This document shows, piece after piece, positions 41,735-51,360 of a stretch of 64,000 bases of DNA (positions are counted from its first letter, which is position 1; the number at the start of each line of letters is the position of its first letter). Location: assembly GCF_002204745.1 (NCBI RefSeq), contig NZ_NIRR01000004.1, forward strand, positions 1 to 64,000, read 5' to 3'. The stretch comes from Hymenobacter amundsenii. Its GTDB lineage: Bacteria > Bacteroidota > Bacteroidia > Cytophagales > Hymenobacteraceae. The position numbers and the translations under genes are program-made. Under the pieces are notes generated by a model. That model ran no database searches and was not told where the DNA came from. It saw only the letters and a program-made list of their open reading frames with translations.

Positions 41735-43225
41735 CTAGTAGCCGGGGTTCTGCTTCAGGCCTGTGTTCACGTCAAGCTCATCCTGCGGGATGGGTAGCAC
41801 GACGTTGAAGGACTTGATGCCCTTAGCCTTGGTATAATCGGAGGTGAGCAGCTCGCCGGTCCGCTTCATATCAAACCAACGGTCGTTTTCGAAGGCCAGC
41901 TCGTACTTCCGCTCCCGCCACACGGCCTTTTTGAAGTCGGCGGCACTGATGCCGGCGGCAATATCGCGGGTGCTGGCCGCGTCGATGGGTAGGCCGAAAG
42001 CCCGGCGGCGCACCTTGTTGAGCGCCTCCAGCCCGGAAGCCGTGGGGCCTTCGCCTTCAGCCTGAATCAGGTACATCTCGGCCAGGCGCAACACCGGAAT
42101 ATTGAGCTCCGAATCCCAGATGTTGGTGTTCACCTTGCCCACAAACCACTTTTTGCAGTTGTAACCGTTGGGCGAGCCGGGCAGCGAAGCCGGCTGCACG
42201 CGGCCATCAGGGTATTTGTCGCCGGGCTCCCAGATGGTTACCTGGCGGCGCTTGTCGCCGGCCTCGTAGCCATTCACGAAGCCGGGCTCAGGCACGTTGA
42301 AGCCGTAGCCGCCCTGGGGCACGATGCCCTGGCCGCGGGGGCCAAAGAACTCGTTGCCCACGAAGCCCAGGCCATCGAAGGTGTACTGGTTGCGGCCCGC
42401 GATGTACTGCACCTCAAACAACGACTCCTTGCCGTTTTCGGTGGCCACCTTGAAGTTGTCGCCATAGTCGGCCCACAGGCTTTTGCCGCTGCCGGCAATA
42501 ACGGCCTTGGCCTGGGTGGCGGCCCCGGCCAGGTTGCCCTGCGTCAGGTACACCTTGGCCAGCAGGCCGGTAGCGGCCCACTTGGTAGCCCGGCCGATGT
42601 CTTCGCCGCTATACGAGGCGGGCAGCAGGTCGATGGCCTCGGTGAGGTCCTTTACAATCAGGGCGTACACGTCGGCCGCAGGCGAGCGGGCTACGTTCAC
42701 TTCGGCCAGCGAAACGGGCGGTTTCGTGAGCAGTGGCACATCGCCGTAGGCCCGCACGAGGTCGAAGTAGTACTTGGCCCGCAGGAAGTGGGCTTCGCCG
42801 AGGCTGCGCTTCTGAATGGCCGGGTCGATGGTCATCGTGGGCACCTTCTGGAGCACAATGTTGGCCCGGCCGACGCCGATAAAGCTGCCGCCCCAGAGGC
42901 GGGCGACGATGGGGTTGGTGCTGGGAATGTTGTAGTTGTCGAGCTGCTGCTGCTCAATGCCGTCGCCGCCGCCGCCGCCGCCGGTCGTGGAAATGTCGGC
43001 CCCGATGTCGCCGAGACCCCACAGGGCGTAGTTGTACTGCCCACCCTTGCCCAGCTCGCTGTAAGCGGCATTAACGGCCTGGATAGCGTCGGTGGTGGTT
43101 TTGTAGAAGTTGGCGTCGGTTACTTGGTCGGTCGGCGACTCGGCCAGGAAGTCTTTGCCGCAACCCGTGAGCAGGCCCAGGGTGAGCAGCGTGAGGCTGG
43201 TATATTTCGTGATGGATTTCATCAA
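41735..43225 (-). CDS. susD: SusD-family surface glycan-binding lipoprotein
   Basis: A 496-residue RagB/SusD protein that caps the SusC transporter. Lipobox LLTGC near residue 22, N-terminal ESPTDQVTDANFYKT, the TPR-like LGEAHFLRAKYYFDLVRAYGDVPL block and the C-terminal WRERKYELAFENDRWFDMKRTG, all classic. It lies 122 bp after susC and 41 bp before the PKD gene. The symbol denotes the family, not starch specificity. Confidence 0.95.
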   Translation of the reverse strand: MMKSITKYTSLTLLTLGLLTGCGKDFLAESPTDQVTDANFYKTTTDAIQAVNAAYSELGKGGQYNYALWGLGDIGADISTTGGGGGGDGIEQQQLDNYNIPSTNPIVARLWGGSFIGVGRANIVLQKVPTMTIDPAIQKRSLGEAHFLRAKYYFDLVRAYGDVPLLTKPPVSLAEVNVARSPAADVYALIVKDLTEAIDLLPASYSGEDIGRATKWAATGLLAKVYLTQGNLAGAATQAKAVIAGSGKSLWADYGDNFKVATENGKESLFEVQYIAGRNQYTFDGLGFVGNEFFGPRGQGIVPQGGYGFNVPEPGFVNGYEAGDKRRQVTIWEPGDKYPDGRVQPASLPGSPNGYNCKKWFVGKVNTNIWDSELNIPVLRLAEMYLIQAEGEGPTASGLEALNKVRRRAFGLPIDAASTRDIAAGISAADFKKAVWRERKYELAFENDRWFDMKRTGELLTSDYTKAKGIKSFNVVLPIPQDELDVNTGLKQNPGY

Positions 43226-43347
43226 AAAGGCTGATTAAAAGAATGGAATGAGTACTACCTCCGCTTAATTCGTGCCCTAAGGGCAGCGTGCTGACGCTGG
43301 TGGTCCGGCACTTGAAAAGGCGTAGGCCCAAGTAGAAAGTTCCTGGC

Positions 43348-46300
43348 CTAGAAGCCGATATTGACGCCGGCCAGCAGCACCCGGGGTTGCGGATACACGC
43401 CCAGATCGACGCCGCTCGCCCCTACCTCGGGGTCGAAGCCCGTGTACTTGGTCAGCGTCACCAGGTTCTGGCCCGTCACGTACAGCCGGATCTGCTTGGC
43501 CGAAATGCGGCCGAGCACGGCGGCGGGCAGCTTGTAGCCCAGCGTGAGGGTTTTGAGGCGCAGGTACGAGCCGTCCTCCATGTAGTAGCTGCTCACCCGC
43601 AGGTTGGTGTTGGGGTCGCCGGCAATGGCGCGGGGCACGGTGTTGCTCGTGCCGGGGCCGGTCCAGCGGCCCAGCACCCGGGTACTGCCGCTGCTGTTGC
43701 CGTAGAGTGCGCTTTCCAGAATGTAGCGGTTCTGGTTGTAGATCTGGTTGCCCTGCGAGCCCTGCAGGAACACGTTCAGATCGAAGCCCTTCCAGGTAAC
43801 GGTGTTGTTGATGCCGTAGGTGAAATCGGGGTTCGGGTTGCCGATGAACGTGCGGTCGAGGGCCGTAATGAGGCCGTCGCCGTTGAGGTCCTTGAACCGG
43901 ATGTCGCCGGGGGCGGCCCCGTTCTGGGTGGCGTGCTTCTGCACGTCTTCGGGCGTCTGGAACAGGCCGTCGGCCACATAGCCGTAGTACGAGCCAAAGG
44001 CCTGGCCTTTATCGTAGCGGACGATAACGCCGGCCAGCGAGCCCAGCCCGTTATAAGGCTGCCCCACGCCCAACGACTCGAGGCGGGTTTTGTAGGCCGA
44101 GAACACCAAGTTGGTCGTCCAGTCGACGGCCCGGCTGCTGCCCTGCAAGTTGTGGGAGGTGAAGGAAACGTCGATGCCGCGGTTGTAGGCCGAGGCCGCG
44201 TTGCGGTTCACTCGCTCATAGGTGCCCGACACCAACGACACCGGCACCGGCGCAATCAGGTTGGGCGAGTTGCGGTTGTAGAGGTCGACGGTGGCCTCGA
44301 AACGGTTATCGAGGAAGCCAAAGTCGAAGCCCAGGTTGGTCTGGTTGTTCGTTTCCCAGCGCAACTCATTGTTTGACAGGCGGGTGGGAGCACCCCCGTT
44401 CTGGATGGTGCCGTTGGGGCCGAAGGGGTACTGAATGTCCGGGTTGATGCTGAACAGGTAGGCGAAGCGGCCGGCGTTGTTGGGGTTGCCCACCTTGCCG
44501 TAGCCGGCGCGCACCTTCAGGTTGCTGATGACGTTGTTGCCCTTGAGGAAATCTTCCTCCGAAACCCGCCAGCCGGCCGATACGCCGGGGAAGAAGCCAA
44601 ACTGGTTGCCGGGCTCAAAGCGGCCCGAGCCGTCGAGGCGGGCCGTGGCCGAGAACAGGTACTTACCACCAAACTCGTAGTTCACCCGCCCGAAGTAGCT
44701 GGCCAGCTTGGCCGTGGGGTCGATGCGGCCGGCGTTGGCCAGCTGGGTGTTGATAGGGCCGCTGTTGATAACCTGCAGGTCGTTGCGCAGGTAGCCCGTG
44801 CGGTAGGCCTCCACGTTGCTGAAGTTGAACCACTGCGCCGACTGGCCCAGCAAGAACGTCACCTGGTGCTTGTCGGCAAACAGGCGGTCGTAGGTGGCGG
44901 TGTTCTCAATCAGGTAGCTCGGCGCGTACGAGGAGGTGGCCGTGCCGCCGGCCAGGTTGTAGCGGGTGCTGTAGGTGTCCTGGCTGCCGTCGGGGTTGTT
45001 CACGCGCAGTTCGGGCACCGTGGGCCGGAAGGCGTTGAAGTTGTCGAAGATGAAGTCGAAGCCCACGTTGGTGCGCAGGCGCAGGCCTTTCACGGGCTCC
45101 AGCTCGGCAAACAGCGTGGTCAGGGCCCGGTTGCGGGTAAAGCGCTGATTGTTAAGCGTGGCCGCCACTACCGGGTTCTCCTCAATGAAGTTGTCCTGGG
45201 CACCACGAGGCTCGTAGAAGTAGCCGTCGGGGCGGTAGAGCGGAATGATAGCCGGCACCCGCAGTGCCTGCTGCACCGTGCCGTACTCGCCGTTGTTGGT
45301 TGTAATCTGCCGGTCGCTCAGGTGGGTCAGCGAGATGCTGTTGCCGAACTTGAGGATGCGATTCACCTGCACGTCGCCGTTGGCCCGGAGCGTGAATCGC
45401 TCGAAATTCGAGCCCACGATGGTGCCGTCCTGCTGGAAGTAGGTGCCCGACACCGCGAAGCGAGCCTTCTCGCTGCCGCCCGTGGCCGACAGTGCGTAGT
45501 TCTGGATAGCGGCCCGCCGGAAAATGGCGTCCTGCCAGTCGGTGCCCTCGCCCAGGGCCTGGGGGTTGCGCAACCGGTCGACCACGATGGGCTGACCGGC
45601 GGCCACGCGGCTTTCGTTGTTGATGACGGCATACTCCTCGGCATTGAGCAGCTCCAGCTTGCGCCACACCGACTGCACGCCCCGGTACACATCGAGGTTG
45701 ATGGTGGAAACGCCTGCCTTGCCTCGCTTGGTCGTGATGATGACCACACCGTTGGCGGCTCGTACCCCGTAAATAGCGGTGGCCGAGGCATCCTTCAGAA
45801 TGTCAATCGTCTCAATGTCGTTGGGGCTGATGGCGTTCAGCTGGTTTTCGCCCCCGTCAGGCAGTGGGAAGCCATCGACCACATATAGGGGGCTGTTGTT
45901 TCCGGCCGAGGTCAGGCCGCGGATGCGTACCGAGGTGCCGGCCGCGCCGCCCGGGGCGCCGCCGTTCGAGGTAACCGTAACGCCGGCGGCCCGGCCCTGC
46001 AGGGCCTGGGTAACATCGGCTACGGGCTGGGTGGCAATTTCGCGCGACGAAACCGACGATACGGCGCCCGTTACGCTGCCGCGCTCCTGGGTGCCGTAGC
46101 CTACTACCACCACTTCGCTCAGGGCGCGGGCGTCTTCCTGCAGCGTGATGCTCAGGCCGGCGGTAGCGCCGGAAAGTGGCACCTCGCGACGGGTGAAGCC
46201 CACATAGCTGAAAATAAGGGTCGAGTTTTCGGGGGCGGTGAGCGAGAAGTTACCGTTAGCGTCAGTCGAGGCACCGATAGTGGTGCCCTTCACGATAACT

Positions 46301-46497
46301 GTAACGCCGGGCAACGGCTGGCCGTTTTCCTGCACTACCCGGCCCGATACAGGTACGTCGGCAAGCAAGGTGGCGTGCATGGTGGCCGGGGCCGCAGCGG
46401 GGGCGGGAGCCGCAGCTAACGCCGGGGCAGCCGGCAGGCCCAGGGCCGCCAACCACAAAGTCCGCCGCAATGCCTGAGAGTAGAGGTGTTGGTTCAT
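43348..46497 (-). CDS. susC: SusC-family TonB-dependent outer-membrane transporter
   Basis: A 1049-residue outer-membrane importer for oligosaccharides. A signal peptide precedes a carboxypeptidase-regulatory-like domain (VSGRVVQENGQPLPGVTVIVKG), the TonB box region, a plug (GYGTQERGSVTGAVSSV, DILKDASATAIYG) and the beta-barrel ending in an aromatic strand (GVNIGF). The frame reaches 46629 but the ATG at 46497 starts the signal peptide. Its promoter and a conserved upstream element are at 46741-46869, leaving a leader of roughly 240 nt. Confidence 0.96.
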   Translation of the reverse strand: MNQHLYSQALRRTLWLAALGLPAAPALAAAPAPAAAPATMHATLLADVPVSGRVVQENGQPLPGVTVIVKGTTIGASTDANGNFSLTAPENSTLIFSYVGFTRREVPLSGATAGLSITLQEDARALSEVVVVGYGTQERGSVTGAVSSVSSREIATQPVADVTQALQGRAAGVTVTSNGGAPGGAAGTSVRIRGLTSAGNNSPLYVVDGFPLPDGGENQLNAISPNDIETIDILKDASATAIYGVRAANGVVIITTKRGKAGVSTINLDVYRGVQSVWRKLELLNAEEYAVINNESRVAAGQPIVVDRLRNPQALGEGTDWQDAIFRRAAIQNYALSATGGSEKARFAVSGTYFQQDGTIVGSNFERFTLRANGDVQVNRILKFGNSISLTHLSDRQITTNNGEYGTVQQALRVPAIIPLYRPDGYFYEPRGAQDNFIEENPVVAATLNNQRFTRNRALTTLFAELEPVKGLRLRTNVGFDFIFDNFNAFRPTVPELRVNNPDGSQDTYSTRYNLAGGTATSSYAPSYLIENTATYDRLFADKHQVTFLLGQSAQWFNFSNVEAYRTGYLRNDLQVINSGPINTQLANAGRIDPTAKLASYFGRVNYEFGGKYLFSATARLDGSGRFEPGNQFGFFPGVSAGWRVSEEDFLKGNNVISNLKVRAGYGKVGNPNNAGRFAYLFSINPDIQYPFGPNGTIQNGGAPTRLSNNELRWETNNQTNLGFDFGFLDNRFEATVDLYNRNSPNLIAPVPVSLVSGTYERVNRNAASAYNRGIDVSFTSHNLQGSSRAVDWTTNLVFSAYKTRLESLGVGQPYNGLGSLAGVIVRYDKGQAFGSYYGYVADGLFQTPEDVQKHATQNGAAPGDIRFKDLNGDGLITALDRTFIGNPNPDFTYGINNTVTWKGFDLNVFLQGSQGNQIYNQNRYILESALYGNSSGSTRVLGRWTGPGTSNTVPRAIAGDPNTNLRVSSYYMEDGSYLRLKTLTLGYKLPAAVLGRISAKQIRLYVTGQNLVTLTKYTGFDPEVGASGVDLGVYPQPRVLLAGVNIGF

Positions 46498-46740
46498 TGA
46501 TACGTGGGAGTTAAAAGGGCTGGGGAAAACAGGTGGGACCGTTATCAGGGAAGTACAAAGGCGGAATGCTGGCGAGGCGGTAACGCAGGCTCGGGGCAGC
46601 AGCAGAGCAAATAAGGAGCGGGGAGGCAAGGCTGCTGGAGCCCGAAGGTTTCCGGCGGCAAGGAGTACAACTGCCCATTAGGTGGCTGCTGGGTGTTCGG
46701 TACGGGCTTAGCCAGGAGTTGAGGCCTCAGCCAGAACAAT

Positions 46741-46772
46741 CAAATATACCCCGACTTGTTCAGGAAAAGCAA
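46741..46772 (-). promoter_or_regulatory. susC promoter
   Basis: On the minus strand TTG (46772-46770), 21 nt, TATATTTG (46748-46741). Both boxes and the 21-nt spacing are the same in the GH5 promoter at 51271-51302. Confidence 0.78.
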
Positions 46773-46830
46773 CGATAAAAAGGGCTTCCCAGCGCTTAAT
46801 AGGGGTTTTGTATCGGTAGCGCCGAAGTGC

Positions 46831-46869
46831 TTATACGCTTAGTGCACACGCTAAAAATGGCGCTGCCGG
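46831..46869 (-). promoter_or_regulatory. Conserved upstream element of susC (putative operator)
   Basis: 39 bp that match 51361-51399 at 34 positions, containing TTATACGCTTA, CACACGC and CTGCCGG blocks as read on the plus strand. It begins exactly 90 bp from the start of the -7 box in both cases, while the DNA between is not conserved. This is a typical position for an activator site well upstream of the core promoter. Binding factor unknown; see findings. Confidence 0.7.
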
Positions 46870-47219
46870 GCCCAGGATAACGCAGTTGGGTTGGTTGGGC
46901 TAAACAGCGGGCCACATAAAAAACAACCTAGAAAATATCGTTGGAGTATAATTTTTTTTCAGGGAATTGCCCGATGAGTAGGCACTTACCCACTATTGGT
47001 ATAGATTCTGGTGCACCGGATTTGCTAGTAGCAAGTAGCTTGCTTGTGGTCAGGTGTTTTGCTTGTCGGGTATTGCCAAAACCGCCTGGCCCCGGCCGGC
47101 GGTTCAGGTTTGCGGACGCTAAACCAGGGAGCCGGCCGGGGGTGGGCAGTTTTTGGGGGATGATGTTCAGCACGCAAGGCCAGCTATTTTCCGCCCACTA
47201 TTTGAGGGAACAACAGTTG
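46870..47219. other. Non-coding stretch between the two units of the glucan locus
   Basis: About 350 nt without a credible gene. AT-rich around 46920-46960, otherwise unremarkable; open frames here have no family resemblance. No terminator was clearly seen after the regulator gene. Confidence 0.45.
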
Positions 47220-49229
47220 CTATGCCGAGGTGTTGGCCGACTCGGCCGCCGGCTCCTCCACTTCGGCCGTTGTGGCATCGTCGAGCAGGGTATGGGTCCA
47301 CCCTTCGTTCTCATCGAAGTCGGGGGCCTGGCGGCGGCGGCGCATGGCTTCCAGTACCTTCTGACTGAAGCTCCAGCAGGTGCCCTGGCGCAGGTCGAGC
47401 ACCCGCGACAGTTCCTGGGAAGAGTAGTTGCCCTGGTGGGTGTAGATAAGAAAGGCGGCGTAGAAGGCTTTGATGATGGAGAACTTACACTTTTGGAGCA
47501 GCGTATAAGCCGTGGCCGACTCCACGTAGCGGCACTTGGTGCAGCGGCGCGAGTGGGGCTCCCGGCCGTCGCAGTACTTCTCGTGGCCGCATTTGCGGCA
47601 CTGGTAGCCATTAGCCCACTTCAGGTTGGCCAGGTACGTCAGGCAAGCATCTTTATCGGGGTAAATCTGGCTGAACTCGCCAAAATCAACCTCCTTCGAC
47701 AGTACCCGGGCCGTCTTTACTTCCTGCAAATCGCGCCGCAGATTCTGGTTGAGCTGCTCGATGGCGGCCGACTGCAACGCCAGCAGCCCGTTGGCCTGGA
47801 GGAGCTCCCGATTCTGAGCGGCAATGGTTTCGCCCTGCTGGCTCAGCTCCGTAGTGCGCTGGGCTACCAGGCTTTCGAGCTCGGTGTTGAGCTGGTTCTG
47901 AAGGTCCTGGTTCTGGTGGAGCTGCTCGACCAGCTGCTGCTGCACCGCGTGCTTCTTGCGCAACTGCTTTACCAGCTTGCCCTGGGTTCGAATGGTAGCA
48001 TCCTTGATGACCTTGATTTTTTCGCCCAGCGCGTACGAGAGCACGACCACTTCCACCACGAAGGCCACGTTCATACTGTACACCGTGCCAGTACTGGTAA
48101 ACGTGTCGATGCCGAGGCGACGCAGAATCAGGAATAGCACACTGAGAGCGACCAGGGCATGGGCCAGCAGGAAAAACCGGGCCGGCCGGTAGCCCCGCCG
48201 CCACACCCGGAACGCGGCGTAGTAAATAAGGCTGTAGGGCACTAAATAGAGCAATACGGCCCAACCCGAACGGATCCAGACGGCGTTCAGCACCAGCACG
48301 GCTACGCTCCCCAGCGTCACCGCCTGTAGCCACCTGTCGAGGCGGGGTAGGTGCTGGGCTGTGTCGAGGAATTGCCGGGCGTAGAAGCTGAAGGTAAACA
48401 GCAGCAGAATGGGCGCTCCGGCAATAATAACTTCATTGATGGCCGGATGATGGGGCCACAGATACTGGAAGCCCAACCCATCCTCCGACAAAAACAAGAG
48501 GCTGCAGCTGAGCACGTACAGTACGTAGCGTAGGTAAGTCTGCTCGCCGATAAACAGGTAGAGGCACAGGTTGTACACCACCATAATCAGCAACACGCCA
48601 TAGAATGCGCCCAGCAGGCCGTACTCGGTCTGGAAATGCACGGCCAGCGGCTGCTCGGCACGAAGGCGGCCCAGAAAAGTGGTTTTGGAACTCGAAACCA
48701 GCCTCAGGAAGTAAGTCTGGGTCTGCTGGTCGCGCAAGGCCAGCTGGAACAGGAAGTTTTTGTAGGGAAACTTGCGGGTGCTTAGCGGCCGGCCAGCCCC
48801 AGTAATCGTAGGGGCAGCTCCATTGGCCGGGAAAAATGCTACCTCATTAAGGTGAGAATCGAACATTTCCAGGTACCAGTGCTGGGCCAGCGCCCCATCG
48901 GCCCGTACCCGCAGGCGCAGCCAGTAGGCCGCGCCGGGGTGCTCCATGGTGGTGGTAGGCAGGCTGCTGGCCCGCCGAAACTGCCTGGCCCAACGGGGCT
49001 GCCTGACCTGCCCCAGCGTGAGTTGGCCCGTCGGGTCCTCCAATACGTCGTAGGAGCCGGGGGCCAGAAAAACTTCCGCCAGCCCCGGAGCTACGCGAAG
49101 CGTATCGGCGGCTTGGCCCTTAACCAGGGCCGGAAGCAGCAGTAAAAAGAGCAGGTTGCCGAATAGTATCAGCAGTGGCGGCAACCCGCCAACCCGCCGC
49201 AGAGAAAGGAAGAAACGTGCGAACGTCAT
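47220..49229 (-). CDS. 7TM-DISM sensor fused to an IS1595-type transposase zinc ribbon; putative membrane-bound regulator
   Basis: A 669-residue protein. Order: signal peptide (1-39); extracellular beta-rich 7TMR-DISMED2-like domain (about 45-190, YWLRLRVRADG, FFLRL-type strands); seven hydrophobic segments (about 200-405) of the 7TM-DISM kind; a coiled coil (405-510). The C-terminal domain matches the zinc ribbon of IS1595-family transposases: DKDACLTYLANLKWANGYQC, zinc pairs Cys544/Cys547 and Cys563/Cys566, then a helical part (ELSRVLDLRQGTCWSFSQKV). No DDE nuclease domain and no kinase or cyclase output is present. I infer a ligand-sensing, membrane-tethered DNA-binding protein. The gene lies 29 bp after the GH5 gene, probably co-transcribed. 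The ATG at 49229 begins the signal peptide; an upstream extension overlaps GH5. Confidence 0.88.
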   Translation of the reverse strand: MTFARFFLSLRRVGGLPPLLILFGNLLFLLLLPALVKGQAADTLRVAPGLAEVFLAPGSYDVLEDPTGQLTLGQVRQPRWARQFRRASSLPTTTMEHPGAAYWLRLRVRADGALAQHWYLEMFDSHLNEVAFFPANGAAPTITGAGRPLSTRKFPYKNFLFQLALRDQQTQTYFLRLVSSSKTTFLGRLRAEQPLAVHFQTEYGLLGAFYGVLLIMVVYNLCLYLFIGEQTYLRYVLYVLSCSLLFLSEDGLGFQYLWPHHPAINEVIIAGAPILLLFTFSFYARQFLDTAQHLPRLDRWLQAVTLGSVAVLVLNAVWIRSGWAVLLYLVPYSLIYYAAFRVWRRGYRPARFFLLAHALVALSVLFLILRRLGIDTFTSTGTVYSMNVAFVVEVVVLSYALGEKIKVIKDATIRTQGKLVKQLRKKHAVQQQLVEQLHQNQDLQNQLNTELESLVAQRTTELSQQGETIAAQNRELLQANGLLALQSAAIEQLNQNLRRDLQEVKTARVLSKEVDFGEFSQIYPDKDACLTYLANLKWANGYQCRKCGHEKYCDGREPHSRRCTKCRYVESATAYTLLQKCKFSIIKAFYAAFLIYTHQGNYSSQELSRVLDLRQGTCWSFSQKVLEAMRRRRQAPDFDENEGWTHTLLDDATTAEVEEPAAESANTSA

Positions 49230-49258
49230 TTTCCAAGGTACAAAAAGCCGCCCGGTTC

Positions 49259-51136
49259 CTAGTGCCTCCCCACCTCGGCAGCCGGGGCCGCGGGCGAAAA
49301 CCGCATCCACCCCAGCGCCTGCACGGGCTGCTCGACCCAAACGCGGAGCACGTGCCGGCCAGCGGGCAGCGAAGGCGTCGTCAGGGTCACGGTCGTCCAG
49401 CCAGGGGCGGGCGCTACGGTCGCGGTGCCCAGGCCCTGTTCATCGAGGCGGAGCATGAGGCGGCCGGGGTTGGGGCCGGGGCGCAGGCGCAGCTCGGTGA
49501 GGTAGGCGCCGGGCGTGGTCACGGTAACAGTATAGCTGAGCCATTCGCCGGTTTCCAGCTCCTGCACGGCGAAGCCGCCGGGCAGGTCGGGCGTCGCCCC
49601 AATGTCCACGCCGTCGTTGCGGTAGGCCCCGCCGTGGTTGGTGGGCCGGTTGTCGCGGTAGTCGGTGCGGGCCGAGTGGGTGTCGTGGTAGGCCACGCCG
49701 TCGCGGCCAAGGTCGTAGTCGGGGGCATTTAGGGTGCCGGGAATGGTGAGAGGCCGGAAGGGGGCGCGGTAGTCGGCGGCCTGGGTGAGGGCGGCGGCCA
49801 CGTCGCGGTTGAGTTGGCCGGGCGCAAACCGCACGTTGCGCAGCAGCGCCGACCGGCCTTCGGGCCGGAGCAGGCTGCCATAGGGAGCCACCCGCAGCAG
49901 CCCGGCCCCCGAATCAACCCGCTTGATGTTCCAATGGCACCAGCCGATGTTGGCCGCATTCAGGTCCTGCACGGCGGCGGCAAACCACTCGTTGGAGTTT
50001 TCGCCCGTTTCGCCCACCCATACCGGCACCTGCCACCGCTGCCGGAAAGCCACCAGGTTAGCTATCAGGTTGATCTGGTTGGGATTGGGGTCGGTGAGGG
50101 TGGGGTCGTTGGAGCACCAGTAGCGGTGGCCGTTGTACACGAGGTTGGTTTTGTCGCGGGCCGTGAGCTTATCGGGGGTGAGGTTGGAGTACTCGTTGCC
50201 GTAGCCGTTGCCCTCAAGCAGCAGCAGGTGCTGGTCCTGCCGGGCCCGTACGGCGTCAATCAGGCGGGAGTAAAACACATTCAGCTCCTGGTTGTCGGCC
50301 GAGAGGCCGTGGTCGGGGTTGAGGTTGTGGGGCTCGTTGATGAAGTCGTAGAGCGCAATGGTGGGCTCGTGCCGGTAACGGGCGGCCAACTGCTCCCAGA
50401 GGCGCACCGTTATGTCCTGGTAAATGAGGCGGCCTTTTTCGTCGCGGCGTTTCCACAGGTCGAGGGGCCGGAAGTTGTCGTTGATGTTGGCGTCGGTGCC
50501 CTGGCCGCCGGGCGCCGCGTGCAGGTCGAGCACCACGTACAGGCGGTTGGCCGCGCACCACTTCACCACGTCATCAATATAGCGGATGCCGTCGAGCTGC
50601 TGGGGCCGAGCGAATAGCTCGCCGGCGTCGTACCATTGGCTGAGCTGCTGCACGTAGGCGGCCAGCGTGGCATCGTTCTGCGGGTCGCGGATGACCTCGG
50701 TGCGGGCGTGGCGCTGCGCGGGCGTCAGGAACAAATCGTAGTGCAGGGGCAGGCGCACGCAGTTGAACCCCTGGCGGGCGAGCAGGTCGATATCGGCCTT
50801 CGTGACGAATTGCTGACGGTACCGGCGGTAAAACGCTTCCATGTCGGCCTCGGGCATGGTGCGCAACATGCCCTGCTTGATGCGCCACTGGCTGTTGAGC
50901 GTATCGGTGCCCAGCATATAGCTTTCCTGGAGCAGCCAGCCGCCCACGTTGTAACCGCGCAGCACCACTTCGCGGCCGGTGGCATCCAGCATGCGTGGGC
51001 CTTCGGCGTGCAGCGGGCTCAGCTTTTGGGCTTGGGCGGGGCAGGTGGCCGTTAGCAGGCCAGCCAGCAGCAGGCCCGCGCAAACAAGCACCTTACAACG
51101 GGGTAGCAATGGCCGAAAATACCGGGTCATAGTCAT
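49259..51136 (-). CDS. Secreted GH5 beta-glucanase with C-terminal CBM6-like domain
   Basis: A 625-residue glycoside hydrolase. Signal peptide (ends AQAQ); GH5 barrel with NCVRLPLHYD, acid/base Glu in FINEPH, YNGHRYWC and nucleophile Glu in VGETGE. After a linker, a carbohydrate-binding module of the CBM6/CBM35 kind (about 475-615) has DYDLGRDGVAYHD, NHGGAYRNDGVDI and the LRVWVEQ strand. Exo- or endo-beta-1,3/1,6-glucanase activity would complement the GH16 of the same locus. First gene of a two-gene unit with the 7TM/zinc-ribbon regulator. Confidence 0.93.
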   Translation of the reverse strand: MTMTRYFRPLLPRCKVLVCAGLLLAGLLTATCPAQAQKLSPLHAEGPRMLDATGREVVLRGYNVGGWLLQESYMLGTDTLNSQWRIKQGMLRTMPEADMEAFYRRYRQQFVTKADIDLLARQGFNCVRLPLHYDLFLTPAQRHARTEVIRDPQNDATLAAYVQQLSQWYDAGELFARPQQLDGIRYIDDVVKWCAANRLYVVLDLHAAPGGQGTDANINDNFRPLDLWKRRDEKGRLIYQDITVRLWEQLAARYRHEPTIALYDFINEPHNLNPDHGLSADNQELNVFYSRLIDAVRARQDQHLLLLEGNGYGNEYSNLTPDKLTARDKTNLVYNGHRYWCSNDPTLTDPNPNQINLIANLVAFRQRWQVPVWVGETGENSNEWFAAAVQDLNAANIGWCHWNIKRVDSGAGLLRVAPYGSLLRPEGRSALLRNVRFAPGQLNRDVAAALTQAADYRAPFRPLTIPGTLNAPDYDLGRDGVAYHDTHSARTDYRDNRPTNHGGAYRNDGVDIGATPDLPGGFAVQELETGEWLSYTVTVTTPGAYLTELRLRPGPNPGRLMLRLDEQGLGTATVAPAPGWTTVTLTTPSLPAGRHVLRVWVEQPVQALGWMRFSPAAPAAEVGRH

Positions 51137-51270
51137 CTGAGTAGCTTGAAATAAGCGAAAGGCGATAGAGCGGCTCTATGCCCGCGGTGGGCTTCTCCCC
51201 GCCTGATCTTATAGCGGAGGGCCGCCGCAATACCGGCCGCTGGCCGCCCGGATACTACCGGGTTGATTAC

Positions 51271-51302
51271 CAAATATATCAGCTTCCGGCAGCCAAAATC
51301 AA
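51271..51302 (-). promoter_or_regulatory. GH5-regulator promoter
   Basis: On the minus strand TTG (51302-51300), 21 nt, TATATTTG (51278-51271). Same boxes and spacing as the susC promoter; predicted leader of roughly 130 nt to the GH5 ATG. Confidence 0.78.
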
Positions 51303-51360
51303 CCTGCAAAACCTTGATTATGGCGCCAAAAGGCATTTCCCCGAACTGCCACCTGCGTGG

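Noticed and set aside
43387..45888. Long plus-strand frames opposite susC
   Set aside because: Shadow frames of a GC-rich coding gene; the translated products are low-complexity Val/Ala/His-rich without recognisable domains.
47220..47700. IS1595 insertion sequence fragment
   Set aside because: The zinc-ribbon part is in frame with the sensor, there are no terminal inverted repeats, target duplication or DDE domain, so it is treated as a protein domain rather than a mobile element.
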